From Mycobacteroides abscessus ATCC 19977 (GTDB lineage: Bacteria > Actinomycetota > Actinomycetes > Mycobacteriales > Mycobacteriaceae), in contig NC_010397.1 in the NCBI RefSeq assembly GCF_000069185.1, forward strand, positions 3,100,001-3,164,000: a stretch of DNA of 64,000 nt. The letters are read 5' to 3'. The translations under genes were made by a program, and so were the position numbers. This document shows positions 1-9,740 of the stretch, in pieces; the stretch's first letter is position 1; the number at the start of each line of letters is the position of its first letter. The notes below the pieces were generated by a model. The model was not told the DNA's origin. It worked only from the letters and a program-made list of their open reading frames with translations, and ran no database searches.

Positions 1-37
1 GGCGGCCGTCAAGAGCCGCTCGCGCTAGCTACCCGTC

Positions 38-643
38 CTACTTGTCGCGGTCCTCGTCATCCTCGAAGGCGTCGTCGAGGATGGTGCGCTGATCGCGCTT
101 GGCGGCCTCACGCCGCTCCTGCTCGGCCGCGAGCTGCACCGCCGTGCGCGACCACACCACGCGCGCCCAGTGGAAGGTCAACAAAATGACAGCGATCCAG
201 GCGATCACCAAGCCGATTCCCGGGCCCGGATGCCCGCTGCCCGCGGTCTGACGCGTCCAGATCGCCAGCATGCCGATGACACTGGCGACAAACGAGCCCG
301 CCAGCGCGATCCAGGACAACACCCACCGGCGCGTCAGCAGCGCCAACATGGAGAACCCGACTCCGAAGATCATCGCGAGCCATACAAAGATCCGCGACGG
401 TACCCGTACCGCTTCCTGATCGGCGATCGCGCCGTTGACCAGAACGTCGAATCCTCTGGCATGGCCGGTGTGCGGGAGCACGAAGGTCAGCAACAGCGCG
501 AAAACCAGGACCGCCACCACCATGGCGCGGGCTCCGGGATCGATTTCGCCGGCGACCTTCTTCTCGGCGGCGTCGATGTCTTTGTGAAACGCCGCGAACT
601 CATCGAATTCGGCGTCTTCTTTTCCCGGCTCGGAGTCATTCAT
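38..643 (-). CDS. Conserved four-helix membrane protein (Rv2732c type)
   Basis: A protein of about 201 residues with an acidic N-terminus, four hydrophobic segments (about residues 40-60, 82-103, 106-130 and 142-165) and a charged C-terminal tail rich in Asp, Glu and Arg. The chosen ATG (643-641) overlaps the stop codon of miaB as ATGA, so the two are probably translationally coupled; a GTG nine bases upstream (652) is the alternative. Position after miaB matches Rv2732c of M. tuberculosis, an uncharacterised membrane protein. No catalytic motif is visible and the function is unknown. Confidence 0.8.
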   Translation of the reverse strand: MNDSEPGKEDAEFDEFAAFHKDIDAAEKKVAGEIDPGARAMVVAVLVFALLLTFVLPHTGHARGFDVLVNGAIADQEAVRVPSRIFVWLAMIFGVGFSMLALLTRRWVLSWIALAGSFVASVIGMLAIWTRQTAGSGHPGPGIGLVIAWIAVILLTFHWARVVWSRTAVQLAAEQERREAAKRDQRTILDDAFEDDEDRDK

Positions 644-2163
644 AGCCCGCACCCTGCAACCTCAATCCGCTCTGTCTTCGGGGCCCCAATCGCGGGCATT
701 CCCAAGCCAATTCCCGGCGTACTGGGCTTCTTGCCGGCTTCATGCGCGTCGCCCGCACGGGTGCGCCGGTGACTGCGCACGCCGTCGTCGGCAATCAGGT
801 GGTGCGGTGCGGCACCGGTGACGTCGACGGTGATGATGTCACCGGGACGCAGTGCCCCGTCGACGTGTCCTTGCGGGCGGAAATGCACGAGGCGGCCATC
901 GCGGGCCCGCCCGCTCATCCGGGCTGTCTCCCCGTCCTTACGGCCCTCCCCGGTGGCGATCAGCACCTCGATCATGCGACCGATCTGCTTCTGGTTTTCC
1001 TCCAGGGTGACGGATTCCTGCAGCGCGATGAGCCGGTCGTAGCGTTCCTGCACAACGGCTTTGGGCAGCTGGTCGGGGAGCTTCGCGGCCGGGGTGCCGG
1101 GACGGATCGAGTACTGGAACGTAAAGGCGCTGGAGAAACGCGCGCGGCGGACCACCTCGAGGGTCTGCTGGAAATCCTCTTCGGTCTCACCAGGGAAACC
1201 GACGATGATGTCGGTGGTGATGGCGGCGTCCGGCATAGCCGACCGCACCTTGTCGATGATGGACAGGAAGCGCTCGGACCGGTAGGAACGGCGCATCGCC
1301 TTCAGGATGCGGTCCGAACCTGATTGCAACGGCATGTGCAGCTGGGGGCACACATTCGGGGTCTGCGCCATTGCCTCGATGACATCGTCGGTGAATTCGG
1401 CGGGGTGCGGCGAGGTGAATCGCACCCGCTCCAGGCCGTCGATACGGCCGCAGGCACGCAGCAGCTCCGCGAAAGCTCCACGGTCCCGGGGAATCTCGGG
1501 GTCTGCGAAGTTGACGCCGTAGGCATTGACGTTCTGCCCCAGCAGCGTCACCTCCAGCACTCCCTGGTCTACCAGCGCCTGGACCTCACCGAGGATGTCT
1601 CCCGGCCTGCGGTCGATCTCTTTACCGCGCAGCGAGGGAACAATGCAGAAGGTGCAGGTGTTGTTGCAGCCGACCGAGATCGATACCCAGGCCGCATAGG
1701 CTGATTCACGGGTCGCAGGCAGGGCCGACGGAAAGTGCTCAAGTGCCTCGACGATCTCGACCTGCGCCTCATTGTTGTGTCGGGCGCGCTCCAACAATGC
1801 GGGCAGTGAGCCGATGTTGTGGGTACCGAAGACGACATCGACCCACGGGGCCTTGGCCAGCATGCCCTCGCGGTCCTTCTGGGCGAGGCATCCACCGACG
1901 GCGATCTGCATGTTCGGGTTGGCAGCCTTGCGGGGCGCCAGATGGCTGATGTTTCCGTACAGCTTGTTGTCGGCGTTCTCGCGCACCGCGCAGGTGTTGA
2001 AGATGACGATATCGGCGTCGGTGCCCTCGGGCGCCTTGACGTATCCGGCCGCATCCAGGAGGCCCGACACCCGCTCGGAGTCGTGCACATTCATCTGGCA
2101 GCCGTAGGTGCGCACCTGGTACGTCCGGACCGCCGATTCTCCGGAAGTCGCAGTACTGGTCAC
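640..2163 (-). CDS. miaB: tRNA-2-methylthio-N6-dimethylallyladenosine synthase MiaB
   Basis: Radical SAM methylthiotransferase that adds the 2-methylthio group to isopentenyl-adenosine 37 of tRNAs. The N-terminal UPF0004 domain carries its three cluster cysteines (YGCQMN near residue 22, then NTC and GGC), the radical SAM motif CNNTCTFC lies near residues 165-172, and a TRAM-like RNA-binding domain follows. The frame extends upstream to 2286, but the GTG at 2163 starts just before the conserved N-terminal block, so the extra 41 residues are probably not translated. The C-terminus has about 50 residues beyond the TRAM domain. The stop overlaps the start of the next membrane-protein gene. Confidence 0.95.
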   Translation of the reverse strand: MTSTATSGESAVRTYQVRTYGCQMNVHDSERVSGLLDAAGYVKAPEGTDADIVIFNTCAVRENADNKLYGNISHLAPRKAANPNMQIAVGGCLAQKDREGMLAKAPWVDVVFGTHNIGSLPALLERARHNNEAQVEIVEALEHFPSALPATRESAYAAWVSISVGCNNTCTFCIVPSLRGKEIDRRPGDILGEVQALVDQGVLEVTLLGQNVNAYGVNFADPEIPRDRGAFAELLRACGRIDGLERVRFTSPHPAEFTDDVIEAMAQTPNVCPQLHMPLQSGSDRILKAMRRSYRSERFLSIIDKVRSAMPDAAITTDIIVGFPGETEEDFQQTLEVVRRARFSSAFTFQYSIRPGTPAAKLPDQLPKAVVQERYDRLIALQESVTLEENQKQIGRMIEVLIATGEGRKDGETARMSGRARDGRLVHFRPQGHVDGALRPGDIITVDVTGAAPHHLIADDGVRSHRRTRAGDAHEAGKKPSTPGIGLGMPAIGAPKTERIEVAGCGL

Positions 2164-2197
2164 TGGCTTATGGTACGTGCCCGCGTTCAGGTGGATT

Positions 2198-2686
2198 TCA
2201 GCGCCGACTGGCACCGCTTCCGCCGGCACGATCCCGAACGTGCCAGCCCTGCCACCAATCGTCGACGGCGCAGATGGCGTTGACACCTATCCACGCCAAC
2301 CAGCCCGCGCCGAACCACGCACCGGGGACAGTGGGTTCCACGACCGGCTCACACAGGGCTACCAGGACAGTGAGACAGATCAGCGCGATGACAATCGCGA
2401 ACGAGATATCGCGCCGGGGCCGCGGTCGCTCAAGGTTCTCACCCTCTCGGAAATGCGCCCCCGTATCAACAGTTACTTGACCCGACGGGGTGGCCAAACG
2501 CATTAGCGAGCTAGGCAGCAGGAACAATCCGAAAATCAGCCCGAGACTTGCCATAGTCCAGCCCCAGGTAGTTGCCCCATTCATCACCGCAACCGGAAAC
2601 GATGTGATGAACAGCACAGATGCGAGCACTCTTGCAAACGCCCTAATTCGCGGGCCCTCACCGGAAGACCGTCGACGCGCCCGCAT
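2198..2686 (-). CDS. Putative four-helix membrane protein
   Basis: Protein of about 162 residues with a basic N-terminus and four hydrophobic segments, the last ending in a DDWWQGW motif, followed by a short polar tail. The frame is open to 2860, but the ATG at 2686 precedes the basic/hydrophobic N-terminus and upstream residues have no membrane-protein character. It lies 34 bp upstream of the miaB start and is divergent from gluA. I do not recognise a characterised family. Confidence 0.65.
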   Translation of the reverse strand: MRARRRSSGEGPRIRAFARVLASVLFITSFPVAVMNGATTWGWTMASLGLIFGLFLLPSSLMRLATPSGQVTVDTGAHFREGENLERPRPRRDISFAIVIALICLTVLVALCEPVVEPTVPGAWFGAGWLAWIGVNAICAVDDWWQGWHVRDRAGGSGASRR

Positions 2687-2696
2687 GAATCCAGTA

Positions 2697-2715
2697 TTAC
2701 AGGAGTTTGCTGTAA
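2697..2715. promoter_or_regulatory. Inverted repeat TTACAG-N7-CTGTAA
   Basis: A perfect 6-bp-arm inverted repeat with a 7-nt spacer lies in the divergent region between the four-helix membrane protein gene (ATG at 2686) and the glutamate transporter operon. It is placed to affect either promoter. No cognate regulator is encoded nearby. Confidence 0.35.
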
Positions 2716-2796
2716 CCGGCCACACGAAAGGTTCGATCGCCCGGTGCCGGAGGCGCGGGACCATGCGTTCCGGACTGCAAAAGTGTGGGGAACCCG

Positions 2797-2802
2797 TATT
2801 GT
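2797..2802 (+). promoter_or_regulatory. Leaderless -10 element of the gluABCD operon
   Basis: TATTGT sits six bases before the ATG at 2809, the spacing expected when transcription begins at the start codon. It supports that ATG over the internal ATG at 2869. Confidence 0.5.
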
Positions 2803-2808
2803 CTGACC

Positions 2809-3597
2809 ATGCCGGTGAGCACCGACACGTCAACGAGCGGGGAAAGTTCCTCCGCACCAAGCGTCCCCATGATCGCCCTTGAGCATGTCAATAAGCATTT
2901 CGGCGACCTACACGTACTCAAGGACATCACCCTCGAAATCCCGCGCGGTCAGGTCGTCGTAATCCTGGGCCCCTCAGGTTCCGGAAAGTCCACCCTGTGC
3001 CGCACCATCAACCGCCTCGAGCCTATTGACGGCGGCACCATCCGAATCGACGGCGCCATCCTCCCCGAGGAGGGACGCGCCCTGGCGAGCCTGCGGGCCG
3101 AGGTCGGGATGGTCTTCCAGTCGTTCAATTTGTTCTCACACAAAACCATCCTGGACAACGTGACGCTGGCACCGATCAAGGTACGCAAGCACAACAAGGA
3201 GACCGCGCGTAAACGCGCGATCGAACTACTCGAACGAGTCGGCATCGCCAGCCAGAAGGACAAGTACCCAGCACAGCTGTCGGGCGGCCAGCAGCAGCGA
3301 GTTGCCATCGCCCGCTCGCTGGCCATGGGACCCAAGGTCATGCTGTTCGATGAGCCCACCTCGGCTCTGGATCCGGAGATGGTCAACGAAGTACTCGACG
3401 TCATGGTGTCGCTGGCCAAGGAGGGCATGACGATGCTGGTTGTCACCCACGAGATGGGATTCGCGCGCAAAGCGGCCGACCGCATCATCTTCATGGCCGA
3501 CGGGGCAATCGTCGAGGACTCCGATCCGGAGAGCTTCTTCACGAACCCGAAGTCCGAACGCGCCAAGGATTTCCTCGGCAAGATCCTCGGACATTGA
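2809..3597 (+). CDS. gluA: Glutamate-type ABC transporter, ATP-binding subunit
   Basis: ATPase of a polar amino-acid importer. It has Walker [10 protein letters not shown], the Q-loop FQSFNLF, the signature LSGGQQQ, Walker B VMLFDEP and the switch histidine in VVTHEMG. The 262-residue product has about 20 residues before the usual ABC start (ATG at 2869 would give the standard length), but a leaderless -10 supports 2809. It is first of four overlapping genes that complete one transporter. In Corynebacterium glutamicum gluABCD also lies near recA-recX, which supports glutamate as substrate, though the substrate is inferred. Confidence 0.93.
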   Translation: MPVSTDTSTSGESSSAPSVPMIALEHVNKHFGDLHVLKDITLEIPRGQVVVILGPSGSGKSTLCRTINRLEPIDGGTIRIDGAILPEEGRALASLRAEVGMVFQSFNLFSHKTILDNVTLAPIKVRKHNKETARKRAIELLERVGIASQKDKYPAQLSGGQQQRVAIARSLAMGPKVMLFDEPTSALDPEMVNEVLDVMVSLAKEGMTMLVVTHEMGFARKAADRIIFMADGAIVEDSDPESFFTNPKSERAKDFLGKILGH

Positions 3598-4619
3598 TGA
3601 GCCGCCTGCGTGATGAAGATGCTCGGGTGATGAGGAGACGGCACACCGCACTGGTGGCGGCGTTGGCCTTGCTCGCCACACTGGTCAGCGCCTGCGGCAG
3701 CACCGAACCACGCCAACTACTCGGATCGATCCGCGGCGGCACGGTCATTCTCGGCACCAAGTTCGACCAGCCTGGCGTAGGCCTGCAACATCCGGACAAG
3801 AAGATGAGCGGCTTCGACGTCAAGATCTCCGAGTACGTCGTCAACGCGATCGCCGACGAGCTCGGGGTGAAGCACCCCACCATCCGTTGGTACGAGACGC
3901 CCTCCGCACAGCGCGAGCAGCTCATCGACAACGGCACCGTAGACATGATCGCCGGCAGCTATTCGGTCAATTACAGCCGCGCACAGAAAGTCTCGTTCGC
4001 CGGACCGTATCTCATCACGTATCAGGGGCTCTTGGTGCGCAAGGCGGATGATTCGCTAACCACGTTGGATGACCTGAACCGAGGCAAGAAGCTGTGCTCG
4101 GTCTCCGGCTCGACGCCGGCACAAAACGTCAAGAACCTGCTGCCGGGCACCCAGTTACAGGAGTTCGATTCATACTCGTCGTGTGTCGAGGCGCTGCGAC
4201 GCGGCAAGGTCGACGCGCTCACCACCGATGAGACGATCTTGGCGGGATACGCCAAGCGCTACGAGGGCGAGTTCAAGCTGATTCAAATGAACTACGAGCT
4301 GAGCAAGCCGCTGTGTATCGGAAATCCCAAGAGGCAACGGCGTAACGGGGACCCGTTCTCCCGTGAGGTGTACGGGATCGGCCTCGCCAGGGGCGATACC
4401 GCGGCCATCGAGGCCATCGATCGCGCGCTCGACAAGATGATAGCCACCGGAGCCTGGGATTCCGATCTGCGAGAAGCACTCGGCGACAGCACGATCGATG
4501 GCTGGGAGAAGCGCGCCGAAAGCGGCACCTACGGACTGCGGCCCGACCCGTCACTGGCCGCGATCGAGAAGATCACCGGCACCAAGCCGGCGGCCGATCC
4601 AGCCTGCGGGGCCGCATGA
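3597..4619 (+). CDS. gluB: Glutamate-type ABC transporter, substrate-binding lipoprotein
   Basis: Family 3 solute-binding protein of about 340 residues. The N-terminus is basic (RRRH), then hydrophobic, ending in the lipobox LVSAC with the lipidated Cys near residue 33, so it should be anchored on the outer face of the plasma membrane. Typical SBP_bac_3 features follow, including GFDVKI and a region delivering the MIAGSYS segment. The ATG at 3597 overlaps the gluA stop by one base; a TTG at 3594 is an alternative. It delivers substrate to GluC and GluD. Confidence 0.92.
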   Translation: MSRLRDEDARVMRRRHTALVAALALLATLVSACGSTEPRQLLGSIRGGTVILGTKFDQPGVGLQHPDKKMSGFDVKISEYVVNAIADELGVKHPTIRWYETPSAQREQLIDNGTVDMIAGSYSVNYSRAQKVSFAGPYLITYQGLLVRKADDSLTTLDDLNRGKKLCSVSGSTPAQNVKNLLPGTQLQEFDSYSSCVEALRRGKVDALTTDETILAGYAKRYEGEFKLIQMNYELSKPLCIGNPKRQRRNGDPFSREVYGIGLARGDTAAIEAIDRALDKMIATGAWDSDLREALGDSTIDGWEKRAESGTYGLRPDPSLAAIEKITGTKPAADPACGAA

Positions 4620-5299
4620 ACGCACTGTGGGCGAGCATGGGACCGCAGCTGTGGCCGGCATTCTGGACCACTCTCAGATTGACATTTTTCTCGGCGGTGG
4701 GCGCCTTGGTGTGGGGCACCCTCCTCGCGGAGTTCCGGGTCTCACCGGTGCCGGTCATGCGGATCTTCGGCACCTGGTACGTCAACGTGGTCCGGAACAC
4801 GCCGCTCACACTGATCATCTTGTTCTGTTCGGTGGGGCTCTATCAGAATCTCGGTATCGCGCTGGCACCCGAGAACTCCAACTTCATCAAGAACAACAAC
4901 TTCTGGCTATCGGTTCTCGGGTTCTCCTTGTACACAGCCACTTTCGTATGCGAGACACTGCGTTCGGGCTTCAACACCGTTCCCTTGGGCCAGGCCGAGG
5001 CGGCGCGATCTCTCGGATTGCCGTTCTGGCGGGTCCTGACTCTCATCGTGTTGCCACAGGCCATGCGGTCGGTCCTGGCGCCCATGGGCAGCGTGCTGAT
5101 TGCACTCGTGAAAAACACCTCGATCGCTTCGGCGATCGGCGTGGCCGAGGCTGCCTTGCTGATGCGTTCGGAAATTGAGCTGTTCGCCGATCAGATCGTG
5201 TGGATCTTCCTCATCATCGCCGCGGGATACATGGTGATCACGCTGACGATTGGATTGTCCTTCGGCTACTTCGCCAAGCGACTGGCGGTGAAGCGATGA
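4616..5299 (+). CDS. gluC: Glutamate-type ABC transporter, permease subunit 1
   Basis: Polar amino-acid permease of the HisM/GluC family, 227 residues, with about five membrane segments. The EAA-type coupling motif appears as [11 protein letters not shown] followed by the conserved VLPQAMR, the loop that contacts the ATPase. The ATG overlaps the gluB stop as ATGA. It pairs with GluD to form the membrane channel. Confidence 0.93.
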   Translation: MNALWASMGPQLWPAFWTTLRLTFFSAVGALVWGTLLAEFRVSPVPVMRIFGTWYVNVVRNTPLTLIILFCSVGLYQNLGIALAPENSNFIKNNNFWLSVLGFSLYTATFVCETLRSGFNTVPLGQAEAARSLGLPFWRVLTLIVLPQAMRSVLAPMGSVLIALVKNTSIASAIGVAEAALLMRSEIELFADQIVWIFLIIAAGYMVITLTIGLSFGYFAKRLAVKR

Positions 5300-6156
5300 C
5301 CGGCGCCACCGTCATGTACGACGCACCCGGCCCAAAGGGCCGCGCGCTCAACCGGATTATCGCCGTGGTGTTCACCGCCCTGGTGGGCGTGGTGGCCGCA
5401 TGGGTGATCTGGACTCTGGTCGCCAACGAACAGCTCACCACTGAGAAGTGGTCGCCCTTCCTGCGCCTGAACACCTGGACGACATACATACTGCCCGGCC
5501 TGCTGGGTACCGTCACCGCCGCGGCGCTGTCGATCGTGTTCGCACTGGCGCTCGGTGCGGTCCTCGGTATCGGCCGCCTCTCCGAACACCGCGCGGTGCG
5601 CTGGATCTGCAGCGCACTCGTGGAGTTCTTCCGCGCCATCCCGGTGCTGATCTTGATGGTCTTCTCGTACTACCTGTACGGCCAGCAGGCCGTTTTCCCG
5701 TCCGAGTACCTGGCCTTCGCCGCCGTGGTGACGGGACTGTCTCTCTACAACGGTTCGGTCATTGCCGAGATTCTGCGTTCGGGCATCCAGTCGCTGCCCA
5801 AGGGGCAGTCCGAGGCCGCGGTGGCGCTGGGCATGCGCAAGTCGCAGATGATGCGACTCATCCTGCTCCCCCAGTCGATATCCGCGATGCTGCCCGCGCT
5901 CATCTCGCAGATGGTCATCGCATTGAAGGACTCCGCGCTGGGCTACGCCTTTGGCTACATCGAGGTGGTGCGTTCCGGTATCCGGTCGGCGTCCTACTAC
6001 GGAAACTATCTGCCTGCCCTCGTGGTCGTCGCGGTCATCATGATCATCATCAATTTCGCCCTGTCCTCGCTGGCCACCAGAATCGAACGCCAACTACGCC
6101 AGGGCAGAACGAAGAAAACCATCGAGAAGGACCTGAGCCAGGACTTCGGCGAATAG
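5296..6156 (+). CDS. gluD: Glutamate-type ABC transporter, permease subunit 2
   Basis: Second permease, 286 residues, with an N-terminal segment before the core, about five or six membrane helices, the EAA motif [11 protein letters not shown] and LLPQSIS. The ATG overlaps the gluC stop as ATGA, continuing the translational coupling of the operon. The C-terminus is a charged cytoplasmic tail. The stop codon directly abuts the convergent DUF1348 gene. Confidence 0.93.
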   Translation: MTGATVMYDAPGPKGRALNRIIAVVFTALVGVVAAWVIWTLVANEQLTTEKWSPFLRLNTWTTYILPGLLGTVTAAALSIVFALALGAVLGIGRLSEHRAVRWICSALVEFFRAIPVLILMVFSYYLYGQQAVFPSEYLAFAAVVTGLSLYNGSVIAEILRSGIQSLPKGQSEAAVALGMRKSQMMRLILLPQSISAMLPALISQMVIALKDSALGYAFGYIEVVRSGIRSASYYGNYLPALVVVAVIMIIINFALSSLATRIERQLRQGRTKKTIEKDLSQDFGE

Positions 6157-6609
6157 TCAGCGGATCGGCAGGGGCGACTCGTCACCTTCGGGTCGCGGAC
6201 CGAAGATGCGGCGCTGCGTTTCGGCGATCGGGGTGTCGTTGATACTGGCTTCACGACGGGACATCAAGCCCTCCGACGTAAATTCCCATAGTTCGTTGCC
6301 GTAGCTGCGCCACCACTGCCCGGCCTCATCGTGCCACTCGTACTGGAAGCGCACCGCCATCCGGTTCTCCCGGAATCCCCAGAGTTCCTTGCGCAACGCA
6401 TATCCATTCTCTTTGGCCCACTTTCGGGTCAAGAAGGCGACGATTTCTGCGCGCCCGGTAATGAACTCGTCGCGGTTTCGCCACACAGAATCCTCGGTAT
6501 AGGCGGCGGCGACACCCTCGGGGTCGCGGGTGTTCCACGCATTCTCGGCGGCCCGTACCTTCTGGTGGGCGGTTTCGATGTCGAATGGCGGCAACGGCGG
6601 GCGTGTCAT
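6157..6609 (-). CDS. DUF1348 / NTF2-like protein
   Basis: A 150-residue SnoaL/NTF2-fold protein of the DUF1348 type. Family features visible are [34 protein letters not shown] and the aromatic [15 protein letters not shown] stretch. The ATG at 6609 lies after the PNPOx gene stop, so it is probably last in the VOC-PNPOx-DUF1348 cluster. The family lacks an assigned reaction; a small-molecule binding or isomerase-like role is only inferred from the fold. Confidence 0.85.
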   Translation of the reverse strand: MTRPPLPPFDIETAHQKVRAAENAWNTRDPEGVAAAYTEDSVWRNRDEFITGRAEIVAFLTRKWAKENGYALRKELWGFRENRMAVRFQYEWHDEAGQWWRSYGNELWEFTSEGLMSRREASINDTPIAETQRRIFGPRPEGDESPLPIR

Positions 6610-6632
6610 GTGTCTTTCCTTGTCTACAGCGT

Positions 6633-7520
6633 CTACAGCGGTGGATTGGCCGGCGAGGGTTCGGCATGCCCCCACCGCAGAGGGCTGCCATTGACGGTCT
6701 CAACAACCTCGTCGATGGTGAAGTCGACCGAGCACTGCGCGCCCGGGGCGAAGGTGCTCTCATCCCAATTCAGGCGCGCCGTCCCGGTGAGCTGCAACGT
6801 CGATCCGGTGCGCCAGTCGGGAATCAACAGGCCACACCGCGGGTCGACGTGCAGATTTCCTAATGTCATGAACATCGAGTTGCCCAGGTAATCGGGCCAG
6901 CGCAGCAACTTCGGCGACAGCAGGCGCAGAAAACCCGGGTTGCCACCGCGATGCGACGCATCGGCGTTGCCGTCACCGTCGGCCGTTCCGATGATGAAGG
7001 TGTCGGTCACCGAAACCGCCTGTTGTTGAGCGTCGTCCAGAGCGCTCCCGCGACGCGTCTCACCGGGCAGGCTGGGGCCGATTTCTGAGATATCGCGCCG
7101 TGCGATGTACTTGGGGCAGTTCGAGTACACCTGGTCAGTGGTGACAATCAGACCGTCCCCCGAAGGCACGGATGTGCCGTTGACACGCATCCGGCGCCGG
7201 CGCTGCGGCTGCAAGGCGAGCATCCCGATCTTGCGCTCCGATTGAAGAACCCCGGCCAGAGGATCACCGTAGTCCGGCGTCGCGTCTATCACGATGGTTC
7301 GGGCATCGGCGGCGTGCGCGAAACCCGGCGGGCCCACGATCTGGCTCGCCCACATGCGGCCATCGTCATCTCGCGCTGAAATAAACACCAGCGGCTGGGC
7401 GGCCAGAAAGGCCGCCGCAACCTCCGGTATATCTGCCGAGATGATCTGACCGACTCGAATGGCGTTGTCGGACTGACCCATTCGGTGCTGAACGGCGAGT
7501 TCACCGGGGTGATAGGCCAT
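6633..7520 (-). CDS. Pyridoxamine 5'-phosphate oxidase-related FMN-binding protein
   Basis: About 295 residues with the split-barrel pattern of PNPOx-like FMN proteins: [17 protein letters not shown] in the N-terminal half, RRRMRVNG near the middle and [16 protein letters not shown] near the C-terminus. It is longer than minimal PNPOx proteins and probably contains two related halves. The ATG at 7520 is one base from the VOC gene stop, so the two are cotranscribed. Likely a flavin-dependent oxidoreductase of unknown substrate. Confidence 0.85.
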   Translation of the reverse strand: MAYHPGELAVQHRMGQSDNAIRVGQIISADIPEVAAAFLAAQPLVFISARDDDGRMWASQIVGPPGFAHAADARTIVIDATPDYGDPLAGVLQSERKIGMLALQPQRRRRMRVNGTSVPSGDGLIVTTDQVYSNCPKYIARRDISEIGPSLPGETRRGSALDDAQQQAVSVTDTFIIGTADGDGNADASHRGGNPGFLRLLSPKLLRWPDYLGNSMFMTLGNLHVDPRCGLLIPDWRTGSTLQLTGTARLNWDESTFAPGAQCSVDFTIDEVVETVNGSPLRWGHAEPSPANPPL

Positions 7521-7521
7521 C

Positions 7522-7983
7522 TCAGAAGAACCCGCAGGTGGGCGCGTCGCCCACTGGCGCTTGGTGCTGCTCGGCGCCGCTCGCCGCGAACACCTCAAGA
7601 CGTATTCCATCCGGATCGGTGAAAAAGATGCCTCCCGAGGTCGCACCCTCCCGGTGCGCGACAACCCCGTCGTGTACGAACACCGTCGATAGTTGCTTCA
7701 AGATCGCCTCCACCTGCTGCACCTGCCGCACGGAATCCACTTGGAACGACAGATGGTGTAAGCCCGGAGTGGCCGCCGAGAATTCCCCGCTGCTCTGTTC
7801 CCACAGGGTGAGCACGGGGCCGCTGTCGAATCCCAGGAAGGCGAACCGCTGCGCACCGTCGGCGCTCACCGCAAGTTCGTCGAATCCAAAGGCCTGGCGG
7901 TAGAACGCGATCGAGCGCTCCAGATCGCTGACGTTCAGTCCGATGTGGCCGGTGACGACGCGGGGCGCGGTGGCTGCACTCAT
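7522..7983 (-). CDS. VOC family (glyoxalase/bleomycin-resistance fold) protein
   Basis: A 153-residue vicinal-oxygen-chelate protein. It opens with GHIGLNVSDLERSIAFY, has the central GLHHLSFQV and ends with FFTDPDGIRLEVF, placing His and Glu residues at typical metal-ligand positions. It is first in the cluster reading left and diverges from the CGNR regulator, whose operator-like repeats lie just upstream. Substrate is not predictable. Confidence 0.87.
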   Translation of the reverse strand: MSAATAPRVVTGHIGLNVSDLERSIAFYRQAFGFDELAVSADGAQRFAFLGFDSGPVLTLWEQSSGEFSAATPGLHHLSFQVDSVRQVQQVEAILKQLSTVFVHDGVVAHREGATSGGIFFTDPDGIRLEVFAASGAEQHQAPVGDAPTCGFF

Positions 7984-7995
7984 GAGAAGCCTTTC

Positions 7996-8080
7996 TAACC
8001 TATTAAATAGTATTACCGGTTAGACCGTAATCACAGCCGGCCCGCATTGTCAACCATCTATATCGTTTTTGCCGGTTATA
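7996..8080. promoter_or_regulatory. Divergent operator region with repeated AACC...GGTT half-sites
   Basis: The 144-bp gap between the VOC gene and the CGNR regulator holds two similar imperfect inverted repeats: CTAACC-N17-GGTTAG (7995-8023) and AACC-N18-GGTT (8052-8077). Both contain a CCGGTTA/CCGGTTAT right half. The second overlaps a TATAAT hexamer at 8077-8082. The region is AT-rich compared with its surroundings. Confidence 0.4.
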
Positions 8081-8127
8081 ATTTCTCCGAGGCACTCGCG
8101 CGATAGGGAGGCCGCTAACCTCAGGCC

Positions 8128-8646
8128 ATGTCCGATCCACGTCCCCATCTCGGCGAACCGCTCGCACTGGATCTACTGAACACCCGGTGGATGAGTGGCG
8201 ATGGGCCGCGGGATCTACTGACCGATCTCGATGGCCTACGAGTCTGGTTGCATACCAACAATCTTCACACTCTCTGCGCCGCCGATACTCAGACGCGGGA
8301 GGCGCTACTCGCCGCACGTGAGGCCATCTACCGCGCGGTGAAGGATTCCCAGATCGACGGCCTCAACGCTGTGCTGTCCCACGGCGCGATCCGCCGATCT
8401 TTGACCGCCAACGGGCCACTCGACACTGCCGAGGTCACCGAATCACACTGGCTCCCCGGGTGGCTGGCCGCCGACAATCTACTCGCCTTGCTCTCCGAGT
8501 CACCCGACCGGATCAAACAGTGCGCCCACCCACAGTGCGTGCTGTTCTTCTATGACACGTCCAAGAACGGTGCGCGCCGCTGGCATTCCATGACTACCTG
8601 CGGAAACAGGGCGAAGGCTGCGCGGCACTACGCCAAAAACACCTAG
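8128..8646 (+). CDS. CGNR zinc-finger regulator (ABATE domain)
   Basis: A 172-residue protein with the N-terminal ABATE (stress-induced transcriptional regulator) domain starting GEPLALDLLNTRW and a C-terminal zinc finger with CAHPQC and TTCGNRAKAARHY, the name-giving CGNR motif. A TAACCT -10 element (8116-8121) six bases before the ATG predicts a leaderless transcript. It is divergent from the VOC/PNPOx/DUF1348 cluster and probably regulates it. Confidence 0.88.
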   Translation: MSDPRPHLGEPLALDLLNTRWMSGDGPRDLLTDLDGLRVWLHTNNLHTLCAADTQTREALLAAREAIYRAVKDSQIDGLNAVLSHGAIRRSLTANGPLDTAEVTESHWLPGWLAADNLLALLSESPDRIKQCAHPQCVLFFYDTSKNGARRWHSMTTCGNRAKAARHYAKNT

Positions 8647-8740
8647 CCAGCCTTCACAGCCGCATCACAGGTGGGATTCTTACTCAACTATCACAATCGA
8701 AGCATTACATAACAGGTACCACTTCGTTACCATAATCACC

Positions 8741-9124
8741 ATGCGAAACATCGTATTGACCATTGGCGTGTCCGCCGTCTTTGGAGCGGCATGCGCGGGG
8801 GCAGCACTCTCCGGTGCGCCGGTGGCCTACGGCGCTCCGTTGAATTTCGACTGCTTGCAGGTTGCGACGCCTGTTGGCATGAATCTGACCTGCGTGAACC
8901 CCACCCCGTTCACGATGGACGCACATTTCAAGGGAAATTGCGGCCCCCTACCGATGCTTAACGAAGACACTGAGATCGGGCCATTCAAGACAATCTCCCG
9001 CCAAGTGCCATGCCTGCCGGGTGTGCAGTCACCATCCGCCGAAGCGTCGATGAGTATGCGGTCCAATGGCACCGATGAGGGTGATCCGCCGCCGAGCCCA
9101 TCGGCTCGCCCCTTCGGGCTGTAA
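8741..9124 (+). CDS. Small secreted protein with four cysteines
   Basis: A 127-residue protein with a signal peptide of about 32 residues that probably ends at AYGA. The mature part is about 95 residues and contains four cysteines that could form two disulfides, and a Pro/Ser-rich C-terminus. A TACCAT element at 8728-8733 is seven bases before the ATG, consistent with leaderless transcription. I do not recognise a family; it resembles many small exported mycobacterial proteins. Confidence 0.72.
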   Translation: MRNIVLTIGVSAVFGAACAGAALSGAPVAYGAPLNFDCLQVATPVGMNLTCVNPTPFTMDAHFKGNCGPLPMLNEDTEIGPFKTISRQVPCLPGVQSPSAEASMSMRSNGTDEGDPPPSPSARPFGL

Positions 9125-9125
9125 C

Positions 9126-9740
9126 TCATCCGACGTCGCGTCGATCCTTTTCCGAGGCGAGGGCATTCTTCACCACGTCGTAGGCCATCGACTGGCCATA
9201 TCCGCGCCGTGCCAGCATGGCGACCAACCGTCGCGCCGCCTTGATCCCGCCGTCGTCGAGATTCTCCGACCTGAGTTTCTTTGTGACGAGCTCCGCTGCC
9301 CGCGAGCGCTCGGCCTCTCCGTCGATCTGGGCGAGCGCGGCTGCCGCATTTTCGGCAGACACCCCCTTGGTGCGCAGCTCTGCGGCCAAGGCGCGCTTGC
9401 CCTTCCCGGAATACGTATGCCGGGACTGCACCCACTGCGTCGCAAAGTCAGCATCATTGACCAGCCCGGCGGTGGCCAACCGATCCATAATTCGTTCAGA
9501 GACATCATCGGGGTACCCGCGCCGCGCCAACCTCTCAGTCAGCTCGGCGCGGGTACGCGCCCGACTTGTCAGCAGGCGAAGGCAATATGACCACGCCTGC
9601 TCGTCCCGCGAGTCAACCGGTTCACGCGTCGGGGCTTCGGGGACCGACGCGACCCGGGCTCGCAGATCGTCAAGGGTTCCTTGCGAACCCGCTACAGAAA
9701 CCGAATCAGAAATCGACTGGGGCCGGGACGACTTCGTCAT
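9126..9740 (-). CDS. recX: Recombination regulator RecX
   Basis: A 204-residue RecX with three-helix repeats, including [19 protein letters not shown] and later [13 protein letters not shown]. RecX binds RecA filaments and inhibits recombinase and coprotease activity. The ATG lies inside the 3' end of recA, a 35-bp overlap, as reported for other mycobacterial recA-recX pairs; production is therefore tied to recA transcripts. The N-terminal 45 residues are low-complexity and poorly conserved. Confidence 0.93.
   Translation of the reverse strand: MTKSSRPQSISDSVSVAGSQGTLDDLRARVASVPEAPTREPVDSRDEQAWSYCLRLLTSRARTRAELTERLARRGYPDDVSERIMDRLATAGLVNDADFATQWVQSRHTYSGKGKRALAAELRTKGVSAENAAAALAQIDGEAERSRAAELVTKKLRSENLDDGGIKAARRLVAMLARRGYGQSMAYDVVKNALASEKDRRDVG

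Noticed and set aside
2164..2286. N-terminal extension of miaB
   Set aside because: The added 41 residues do not resemble MiaB and include the overlap with the upstream gene's end region; GTG at 2163 fits the family.
8047..8082. TTGTCA/TATAAT as a -35/-10 pair for the CGNR gene
   Set aside because: The spacing is about 24 bp, too long; the TAACCT element by the ATG is the better promoter.
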